Shown piece after piece: positions 55,857 through 64,000 of a DNA stretch of 64,000 nucleotides. The position numbers were made by a program, and so were the translations under genes. How positions within the stretch are numbered: the stretch's first letter is position 1; each line of letters starts with the position of its first letter. The stretch is from assembly GCA_027475525.1 (NCBI GenBank), contig JAMWFC010000101.1, forward strand, positions 443,101-507,100, written 5' to 3'. A model generated the notes under the pieces. It had not been told where the DNA came from, made no database searches, and saw only the letters and a program-made list of their open reading frames with translations. This DNA is from Macrolepiota albuminosa. Its lineage: Eukaryota > Basidiomycota > Agaricomycetes > Agaricales > Agaricaceae.

Positions 55857-57077
55857 GGGCAGTGTCTGCTCGCGTGTATTCCTTTTTTCGTTTGTTCGAC
55901 GATATTTGGAATTTTTTTTCATTGATTAAACTGATAAGGGTGCGTGAATTGTGTGCGTTTATCACCATGGACTGCGATCTCGTTGTTCCAAGGTTGCATC
56001 TCATGTCTTTGTGTATGGTTTCCAGGTTCGCTTTTTCGTTTTTACTTGTGGGGTTTTATCCCGAGTGTCTGCTTTCTAGTCGTCGTTTCTTTCGTGATGT
56101 TCTCAGGAGGTGCTGTACACTGCGTGCGTGCGTGATCTATAGTTATAGTTATCACAATGCGATAAGATTCTGTATTAGCATAATATTGTACATGGAGTAG
56201 CAATTGATCAAAGGACGTTTAAACTGCAACCCCCTGCATTTGTTGTGGTGTCCAAGGTAGTTCTCGATAAACGTACTATACATCACCTCTACCCATTGCG
56301 ACAAGCTGTAAAGGTTCTGGTGTATTCATAGCAGATACTCGACGCTTGATGTTGATGTAGACTCGAGGATGATGTAAAGACGTAGCCGTGGCTCCGAATG
56401 GCGTCCTTAACAAGTCTGAGAGCTTGTTTCCGCAGGGAAAAGTGTCGGATGGGTGCATCTGGGACGACAATCAAGTGTGAGGTGACTTCAGAAGCAACCA
56501 ATCTCAAGGCCTGAACTCAGTGTCCGGCCCAGTCCACGAGTTTTGTCTTGATGTCGTGCGAGTTTCGCCATCCCTCGATGGCAGTGCGTTTATCTGATTA
56601 TCCCCCCTCGTACACGTTCGCAATCGTTTGTCTTTTCACATTAGAGGACCAGTCACTCTGGCTTTATGGGCACACCGTGAGTGCGTCAGTTGACCACATC
56701 GGTATGAACGATATCCCGTCGTACAGCATTGAGGGTGTCTGGCTGGTGTTAGAAATCAGTTTATTGGGTACTTGTAATAACCGTCGACTCCGGACAAGTA
56801 ACTGAGCGGGTTGAGGTTGGCACTCCGGTTGCTTAGATAAGCCCGTCAGGAGGACCAAGTTCTAAACGTTATGAAACGTGCTGTGAACGCGCAGATCGTG
56901 ACGTATGTGTCTTCGAGAGAATCCATCAGTCAGCATCTCTGACATCCTTCTTTCCCTTTTCTGCTATTTCTGCTTTTCTTTCATTCATCTTTGACTGTCA
57001 CATTTCTAGGTATTTATGATTGTCATATCCATTTTCACACGCTCAGCCTGTCTGTTCTTCGTCCTCTGACGCCACAC
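55857..57077. other. Intergenic, no gene recognised
   Basis: T-rich 3' flank and then mixed sequence. Short ORFs lack motifs. Codons for the missing KAP121 C-terminus were looked for by eye and not found. Confidence 0.5.
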
Positions 57078-57873
57078 ATGGCCCACAACGACACCAAGAG
57101 TGGCGGAGATTTCTCCGATACCCCTTCGGACGATGTCATAAAGCCTACTGTAATCATGCAGTCCGGGGGCCACGCGACACACATGTATCCATTCCCTTCA
57201 CAAGTACAGCCTTCGAGTTTTGCAAAGCGACGCCAGGTCAGGAACGCCTGCACAAACTGCCAAAAGTCCTGCAAAAAATGCGACGACGCCCGGCCCTGTC
57301 TTCGCTGCGTCAAATATGGTGTCCCCGAGCAATGTGTCGATTCGCAGAGGAAGGAGCGGAAAAAGGGTGTCAAGAGAGGTCCGTACAAGAAACGCAATCC
57401 GAAAGGTGCGTCGCACTCCGTTCTGGTACCTTTTTCCATTTCGAATGACATTGTAAACCTCTCGAGATTGCATTAACGGCAGTGCGAGTCCAACCGCGTC
57501 CTCGCAACACGTCCCTGGCTCCAACGACGGTCCCCCGGCTAGTGCTTCACCACCGCTCGTAGGCCAATTCGTCCCTGGTTTTTTCGGCCAGTATCTGCCG
57601 CCTCACGTTATGCCACCCGTCGACGGATCTCACTGGTATCCACAATTTTTGCCGGTCCCACAGCCAATTGTAGAAGGGGCGCACGGGGGTGGACACAATG
57701 GCTACCCACCACCACCACATTACTACCCGACAATAGTACCTTTCAGGCCACCGCCTGTCTATCCCTACATGGTACCTCAACACGATGGACTCCCTATGTA
57801 CCTCAAGGTCGGCGGCGCAGGCGACGATCAAGGACGTCAAGAGGGTGGTGGCGGCGGCGGCGGAGAGGAATGA
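57078..57873 (+). CDS. Zn2Cys6 (Gal4-type) transcription factor, short
   Basis: ATG at 57078 (MAHNDTKSGGDFSDTPSDD). At about residues 55-85 the binuclear cluster reads ACTNCQKSCKKCDDARPC and then LRCVKYGVPEQC: six cysteines in the CX2CX3-CX2C-CX2CX7C-like order of this basidiomycete subgroup. CVDSQRKERKKGVKRGPYKK follows, a conserved basic tail after the cluster. One intron (donor near GTGCGT at 57402, acceptor near 57484; phase not fully resolved) leads to a His/Pro/Tyr/Gly-rich second exon (FVPGFFGQYLPPHVMPPVD) ending GGGGGGEE at 57873. Nuclear DNA-binding regulator; no fungal_trans middle domain, about 240 residues. Targets unknown. Confidence 0.82.
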
Positions 57874-58562
57874 ATATGTTTGGATGGTTGGATTCATTTT
57901 GGTTTCTTTGATTTTTTTTTTCGTACAATAGCTCTCTTTCTGTCTTTTCTTTTTTTTGGCTGCTACTCTTCAACTCACACTAGTTTGTATTGTGCTGTTT
58001 CACATGGGCCGTTCCACACGACGGCATACTCGAGTCTGTTGCCGATGGCAATAAATTGTAATAACGTATATATACACTTAACTACATTACATACGAGCAC
58101 ATAACAAAGACATACATCATGTTCTGTGTTTGTGTCCTTTCGTCATCACCCGATTTTAATAAACTCTGATACCAGGTCGTTCCTTCGCTCAAGGTTCTCT
58201 ATATCTGGAGCGGGCATCTGCAAGTATCTCCGCTTCCTTAATAGTACGAGCTCTGTAAATTCTTACCCAAGTACCTCAGACGCTTTTCCTGTTATAATGT
58301 GCTGATAATGAGATACGCCAGCCGCATCTACGCTGACCATAACGGTGTAATGAGACTCGTTTAATTGACATCGTAACGGGTTTAGTGGGATTATACGGCC
58401 GAGTTTTACCTTGCGACGCGTCGCGTAGCTTGTAAGTACTTCGACTCGCAGTCTAGATGTTGTAATTGATACGTCATTAGGAAAAGGAAAACGTACATTT
58501 TCATGTATGTGGAGGTTTCGACCAGCGGAACAATACCAAGTTTCAGCAGGTGTTTAGAAGCC
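57874..58562. other. Intergenic, no gene recognised
   Basis: T-rich 3' flank of the zinc-cluster gene, then mixed sequence with no motif. Confidence 0.5.
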
Positions 58563-59090
58563 CTATTTGTCGAGCCGGTTAACCTCTTCATACAATGGCC
58601 TCTTGAACCTACGGTTCCGATGCAAAGCGAAAGGTTTATTGACTACTTTTTTTGACGTTGAGAAGGTGGTTAATTCAATAAAGGTTTCTGGGCCAGCAAA
58701 TGGGATCTGATCAGCCCCTCTGTTCTTATTCTCTTTTGCGCTTACAATCTCTTTTCTTCGCTGCTCGGCGATCGGACTGGGAGTTTGTGACGCGCTGATT
58801 TCGGATCTTGCGCTAATTGTACTAACCGCTTTAGCTTTAGTCATAATTGTTCTTGTTCGGATAGCTGGCCGTTCTCGATGGCTCTTTCTTCCTTTCTGCC
58901 GCTGGTCTTTCTTCGATTCAGACCAGTCTGTGTTCTGCTGTTTGATATCGACTACTAAACCCGTCCCGGCCTTGCCATGGAACCAATTTATCGCGACAAT
59001 TGTTCTTTTTCTCATCCGTGTTCTCTGTGTTTCAAGGTGCATCTCATATCCTTGATATTGTACATATAATTTACAAGGCAAAATCTTCAA
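58563..59090 (-). CDS. Unrecognised 175-codon ORF
   Basis: Open on the minus strand, very basic and Ser/Thr-rich (ESKKDQRQKGRKSHRERPA, EQRRKEIVSAKENKNRG), with no membrane segment or family motif. The first codon does not appear to be ATG; the first internal Met is in YEMHLETQR. It could be an exon, a relic or chance. Listed because it is the longest open frame in its stretch. Confidence 0.25.
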   Translation of the reverse strand: MKILPCKLYVQYQGYEMHLETQRTRMRKRTIVAINWFHGKAGTGLVVDIKQQNTDWSESKKDQRQKGRKSHRERPAIRTRTIMTKAKAVSTISARSEISASQTPSPIAEQRRKEIVSAKENKNRGADQIPFAGPETFIELTTFSTSKKVVNKPFALHRNRRFKRPLYEEVNRLDK

Positions 59091-59257
59091 TGTAATGGAT
59101 CAATCTTGGATTTTATCAAGAGCGAGAAGGAGTGCATCGGGGTATAGCACTGTTGCATGTAGGATGTGATGGAATGTAAATGACAATGACCTACGCGCAC
59201 ATGTTGAGTTTACAAACTTTTGTCATGATACGTGGAGGGAAATTTATAGTCCATAAT

Positions 59258-60526
59258 TTACGCAGTATTTGAATTGACCTGGGTCTCGGTGTTTGAATTC
59301 GCAGTTTCATGGATCCCTAGCATGACAGAAGGTCCCCGAATCATCATTGCAACAAGAATAGGATACATGGTCTGTGAAAATTGTGAGTGCAATCTTGTCA
59401 TATCTCCGGGTAAATTACTTACGGAAAACATGGTATAGATCATGAGAAGTACATCCATGAAAATCTGAGACGATGTCCATTCAATGGCTGGTAAAGAAGG
59501 ATCCGGAATTTGAATGTCAAAATTCAACGCGATGACCTTTGAGTGAGGTATAGCGGGAGGACGACGGTATTGACACGAGTTGTAACATACCTGGAGCATA
59601 CAATATACGAATCCAGTCTCGAAAAGCAAGAACAAGACATTCCAGACTTTGCTGCGACCTCGAAATTGAGGCTTGAGGTTTTTGAAAAGTCTCCGGTGAC
59701 CCCTGCTGCTAATGAGCGAAGACAACACAAACCGATGGAACAAATCACCAGAGTACATATCCAATGAAGGAGGTTGCCATGGCGTTGGTCCCCAATGACA
59801 AGCCTAAGCCGATATATTGTAGATAGTTGGAGACAGTTCCAAGATAGAAGGTTGCTGAGGCACCGATTATTGCTCCTGTGATTAAGACATTAGATTAAAG
59901 AGATGAAGAGGAGCACACAGTGCACCAGCTGTCATCAGCCAAAGCACGATCAGTATATACAGAGCCCAACGTGTTTTTGCAAAAATGACCCAAGCCCGCC
60001 ATATAATTAGGCCGTCATTAGCAAGAAGCTGTTTAGCAGGTAAGACAGATATCAATCATAGAGGAGAGAACGTACTGGAATTGTCTCAAAAGCATTACTT
60101 GCAACATTCCATGAGTGAATCCGGTTGTTCGTTGATATACGCTTCTCTGGAAGGGGTGTACCAATGTTGTCAATCATGCCAAGGCGCATATACAGAGCCA
60201 GTTCTCCGGTCTCAACGATCACAAGACAAGTGGCAGATAGAAGCCCAAAAAGGATTATACTTGCTGTAATTCTGTTTGCTTGTTTGCTGTAGGAAGTATC
60301 AATAGCTCATTAAACATCTGGTGCAATACTTCGAGACTGACTAAAGAAAGTACTGCACACTCAGTACTCCTAAAGGGATAAGGATTGCTGTAACAGTGTT
60401 TAATAAAAAACAAGAGCACTGATAATAGGACACACCATACAAAAAAACAACAGGGACTTGTTCACAAAATGTCTTCATGATAACACTTCCGAGTGCGCTG
60501 ATGATTTCTCGTTCATCGGGCGTCAT
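59258..60526 (-). CDS. Seven-helix membrane protein, second member of the family
   Basis: ATG at 60526 (MTPDEREIISALGSVIMK). Exons in order: QVPVVFLYG, then AILIPLGVLSVQY; ANRITASIILFGLLSATCLV with ETGELALYMRLGM; ETIP/LLLANDGLIIWRAWVIFAK and TRWALYILIVLWLMTAG. GAIIGASATFYLGTVSNYLQ and LSLGTNAMATSFIGY follow, then GHRRLFKNLKPQFRGRSKVW, NVLFLLFETGFVYCMLQ and SSQIFMDVLLMIYTMFS. The last exon ends GIHETANSNTETQVNSNTA at 59258. The WRAWVIF motif after a hydrophobic segment matches the VWIVWG motif of the gene at 41404. About 330 residues, probably plasma membrane. Function unknown; not a canonical pheromone receptor. Confidence 0.75.
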
Positions 60527-61221
60527 GGTGGGGTGGTACGGTCAGGCCGCAATGAGGTTGCAGAGTAGTTCAATGTCCACACCCCTCCATTATATCCATT
60601 GTCGTAAATAAGGAACATGTGAACATTTTATAATTTGCACTCATCGTGATTATGATATGGATGTATGGATCAAGAGATCCTTTAAAGTTACGACTAGTAT
60701 TCCCTTGTATAGTTGTACTTTCACTAACTTGATACTGGTTCCTTCAGACGCATCAGCGCACTGTTCAACATGAAACGTGATAGCGCCAGATCGTAATATA
60801 ATTGTGCAAGTGAGATTTGACCTGTTGGTATGAACACATTCAGCATGTATTTACACACGTGTTTAGCATGAACATATTAGACATTCCCACCCCTGTCCAG
60901 AATTGTAGAGCGCGTCAATCTAAGGCTATCTGTATATATGCATATCGAGATGTTCAACTTCAGCGTGCACGAAGTATTTGTGTGTACTCGGAGTCCACTA
61001 TACCTTTATGAGGTTCCTGTAAGCATAGTCCATTTCATTTTGACTAGTACTTACAAATCTGACATACAAAAACTCTTGACCAGATACCCCTTGTTCCATG
61101 ATATATCACATATACATTTGGGTGATCTCTTCCACACCGTTCTCCATTTATCATCTCATATCTTACTTTGTCCTTGCTTGCACCAAGTATCTCTGATCAT
61201 GAAGGTGTTTGTAGTGTTGTG
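60527..61221. other. Intergenic, no gene recognised
   Basis: AT-rich, no motif. Ends at the hAT terminus. Confidence 0.5.
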
Positions 61222-61994
61222 CAGGGCCTGGCTCAGCCTGAAAGCCGCGGCTTGGGCTCAGCCTGATGAAGCGCTTGTACAAATTCAAAGCCAGGCTTTA
61301 GGAGAGGCTCAGGCCTGGCCCGGCTCAGCTTGGGCCCAAGCTGCGGCTTGTAGTAAGTATAGGTAGCCAAAATTATATAATTTGAAACTACATATCATTG
61401 TCACCATCATCTACATCTATCGGCTTGTAGTAAGTATAGGTAGCCAAAATTATATAATTTGAAACTACATATCATTGTCACCATCATCTACATCTATCAA
61501 GGTGTCCCATGGTTTTTGTTCCTCAATATCCTCCCGATCCAGGTCACTGTCATCATCTACAGCTTCGAGTTCAGTCTCAAGAACTGAGGATGGTGCAGGT
61601 TCACGAAATAGAAGGTCAGATTATAAGGCACACTTCAAAAACTGAAGTGCCTCTACAACATTACCATGAAGCCGATTGCGACATTTGCTAATTGTAATAC
61701 CAGCTGCTGAAAAGGCACGCTCACTGGAAACTGAAGATGCTAAAATTGGAAGATGATCATGAGCAAGTGAGGCCCAGACAGAAATACGTTGAAAGCTCAT
61801 CTAAAAGTATCAATAGGGATGGGCCGCTGCAGTGCATGGCAATACCGAGGTCTACAGTAGAGTTTTGTCAATGACTGTTTATAAAATTGAATAGTCAAAA
61901 AGAGAGTAATAACACAATTACTGAAGCAGAGAAAGAAATTTTAGCTACTATTTATATGAAACTTGAGCTCAAATTTAAATGAGTTGAGCTTTTG
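61222..61994 (-). mobile_element. hAT transposon relic (left end and transposase C-terminus)
   Basis: CAGGGCCTGGCTCAGCCTG at 61222 is a hAT-like terminal repeat, preceded by GTGTTGTG as a possible 8-bp target site. About 100 bp of GC-rich GGCTCAG/GGCCTGG subterminal motifs follow. On the minus strand 61860-61630 encodes the hAT dimerisation domain: SFQRISVWASLAHDHLPILA, SSVSSERAFSAAGITIS and RNRLHGNVVEALQFLKCAL, then DIEEQKPWDTLIDVDDGDND before a stop near 61450. The N-terminal part is lost or disrupted by the LTR element at 61995. Confidence 0.8.
61344..61497. repeat. 77-bp exact tandem duplication (8 of 9)
   Basis: Two identical units starting CGGCTTGTAGTAAG, near the 3' end of the hAT transposase relic. 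Confidence 0.9.
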
Positions 61995-63954
61995 TGTAAC
62001 AATGTATGAGTTGAGTTCAGTTCTTTAGTGTTCCAAGTGTGTATGACCCAATTCTATAGCAAGAATGGCAACTACACAAGCGTAGAGACTGGTAAAGGAT
62101 AAAGACTAAAGAGTTACTATAACAAGTGTGACCAAATCATAGGCTGTGACAGCCTACTCTGTTACATACCCTCCTTTGAGATTAGATACCAATCTGAAAG
62201 AAGAAAAAAAAATTTCCTACAGTGGTGCTCACTCCAGTAATGTACTCCTTCATTGCTAAGGCTCCTTCATCATCCATTGTGTCTGCTCACCTAGTCAGGT
62301 TGTCCTCCACTCCATATAGTCATTCCATCCTCCCCTCCCATGCACCCCTTCAAATTTTGTGCTGGGGTCCACCTTTCCCTCCCCTCTCCAAGAGAAAACT
62401 CTTGGATAGATCAAAGTTGACACTAATAGCATCAACAGGGTGGGCAGAGCACATTGGCTCTGTAAAACATCATAAAAAAGGGTGGAAAGAGTAGGAGAAC
62501 AGAGTCTTGATGCTCATATGCAAATATGGAATACATCCATATTCACCATTATCTCCAGCCTCTAGACACTCTAGCAGGTTGCACACAGTCAATTATGAGC
62601 TAGTAGGGCAAGCACAAGAAGGAAGAGATGCTGAGGAGATATGAATGGGGTTGGGTTGCACACAGTCAATTATGAGCTAGTAGGGCAAGCACAAGAAGGA
62701 AGAGATGCTGAGGAGATATGAATGAGGTTGGGTGGAAGTAATCATATCATAGTTGATCGAACAGACAAAAGTCCACTCCTTTGGATTACCTCAAAGGCCT
62801 CCTCAGAATAACATCAAAGGTGTGAGGCATGTATAAAACAAAATAGAGCTGATGAACGGTGTCAAAGAATGACATGGTGAAGATGGATAGAGGTCAGATC
62901 CATCAGGAAATAAGTATAAAGTCGAATCAATTATGTGAACTGTGCAGATGCACATAGAAAAGGTGCCAAGCTAGACACCACAGCAAATCCTGGAACAATA
63001 ACTGAGAGATGGACTGGATGGTTGATAAGAGCAGGAAGTGATCATAAATGCGTCACAGAAATGGTCTAGAAAATCCTGAGACAGAGGTTTCCCATGAGAA
63101 TAAGGGGAAAGGAAGTAATGGACAAAAATGATGACATCGAGCAAGAACTGTAGACTGAAATAGTATAAACCTAGATATTGTTAGAAAGGGCATGTTGAGG
63201 CACATCTAATGCCATAGGAATTGAGCCAAACAGTTCCATGGATTGCAAGATATCTGCAAAATAGTAAAAATACCACAACTAACAACTTTGAGCTAGCACC
63301 ATGGTCTGGATTGGGTCAACCATGGGGCTGTTGGAAGGAGTGAAGCAATGTGCTTCCAATGGCACTAGAATCAAGAGAATTGGTGCAGTGGATTGTGAGA
63401 TATAGACAATTTTGTAAAATATTGAAAATCCAGAGATGGAGAAGGAGGGAGTGAAAGTTGAGGGCTATCCAGATATCAAAAGGATCCTGGACATGAGGAG
63501 ATCACAATAGTAAAGGAGATGGGGCAAACTGTGGCCTTGCTCCCAAGATATGATGCAATCTTCATGCCAGCTCATTATCTCTCACCCACAAACACCTCCA
63601 ACTCTTATCCACACCTCTCCTAATCCTGCAACCAAGAAGGAACACTGATAGAAGGTCCAAAGCATCCCAAAAGTCCAGCAAAGAGTCCAGAAGTCAAAAG
63701 ATAAGCAGTGTTGTAGCCAAGTCTCTGCTATAGTCCAGTGATAGTGTGTGACAAAGCCACTGGAGCTGGATATGCAAAAAAGTGTAACAATGTACAGGTT
63801 GAGTTCAGTTCCTTAATGTCCCAAGTGCGTATGACCCAATTCTATAGCAAGAATGGTGACTACACAAGCGCAGGGACTAGCAAAAAATAAAGACTAAAGA
63901 GTTACTATAACAAGTGTGACCAAATTATAGGCTGTGACAGCCTACTCTGTTACA
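61995..63954 (-). mobile_element. Complete non-coding LTR element (LARD/TRIM-like)
   Basis: Direct 172-bp LTRs at 61995-62166 and 63783-63954, each ending TGTAAC/GTTACA, flanked by identical TTTTG at 61990-61994 and 63955-63959. A purine tract AAAGGAGGGTA on the minus strand directly precedes the left LTR, giving minus orientation. The 1.6-kb interior has no gag or pol motif in any frame. The LTR end and the next bases (TTGTTACA then CTTTTTTGCAT) resemble those of G1, so it may depend on a G1-like element for movement. Confidence 0.88.
62577..62730. repeat. 77-bp near-exact tandem duplication (9 of 9)
   Basis: Two units starting GGTTGCACACAGTC, with one G/A difference (62648 against 62725). 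Confidence 0.85.
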
Positions 63955-64000
63955 TTTTGATTGAGTTTGTGTAGTGGAATGTCTTTCAACAATTTGAAGA

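Noticed and set aside
1..64000. tRNA and rRNA genes
   Set aside because: No convincing T-arm/acceptor pairing or rRNA core was found by eye; a covariance-model scan would be decisive.

Overview
The window is from a filamentous basidiomycete, most likely an Agaricomycete. The protein-coding genes have many short GT-AG introns. The gene set includes a C2-domain phosphatidylserine decarboxylase with a GGST site, a Gi-like G-alpha, a GH92 mannosidase, Zn2Cys6 and F-box proteins and two mushroom-type seven-helix membrane proteins. The retroelements are Ty3/gypsy chromoviruses of the kind common in mushrooms. Species cannot be read from this sequence alone.

Layout. About 1-24.7 kb is a nested transposon block that is poor in CpG, especially in its first 7 kb. 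Going inward, an old minus-strand gypsy pol (RT at 23.4-24.3 kb, RNase H/integrase at 6.4-7.2 kb) is split by a complete 16.2-kb minus-strand chromovirus at 7178-23376, called G1 here. G1 has 236-bp LTRs and a perfect 5-bp target duplication (AGTAA). G1 itself carries a solo LTR (14622-15767) in its RNase H, a reversed solo LTR of its own family (19439-19671) in gag, and a solo LTR (8440-10107) in a third ORF. That last LTR is in turn interrupted by a Helitron-like element with an 11-copy, 61-bp tandem array. To the left are a Tc1/mariner relic, LTR fragments and a small gag-only LTR element (4641-6267).

About 25-61 kb is a gene island: two tandem Par32-like DUF3602 genes (25.3-26.3, 28.2-29.7), a small Pro/Ala-rich protein (31.1-31.7), an HSL-type alpha/beta hydrolase (32.7-34.0), an F-box protein (34.5-36.3), a GH92 alpha-mannosidase (37.0-40.2), a seven-helix protein (41.4-42.7), a GH92 pseudogene (44.2-45.0), a G-alpha (45.8-47.2), PSD2 (47.9-51.9) head to head with the importin KAP121 (52.0-55.7), a Zn2Cys6 regulator (57.1-57.9) and a second seven-helix protein (59.3-60.5). 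These look like unrelated housekeeping, signalling and secretory genes, not a pathway cluster.

About 61.2-64 kb returns to transposons: a hAT relic and a complete non-coding LTR element at 61995-63954 (172-bp LTRs, TSD TTTTG).

Two window-wide patterns matter. First, nine tandem duplications have a period of exactly 77 bp. Seven are perfect, and one breaks the F-box gene. Copies of three of the duplicated sequences elsewhere in the window, or the reading frame, indicate a single original copy, so an assembly overlap artefact is the leading explanation. Second, the repeats decay by C-to-T changes at CpG and CpA. The least familiar biology is the roughly 1,080-codon third ORF of G1, the gag-only and non-coding LTR elements, and the Helitron-like insertion.
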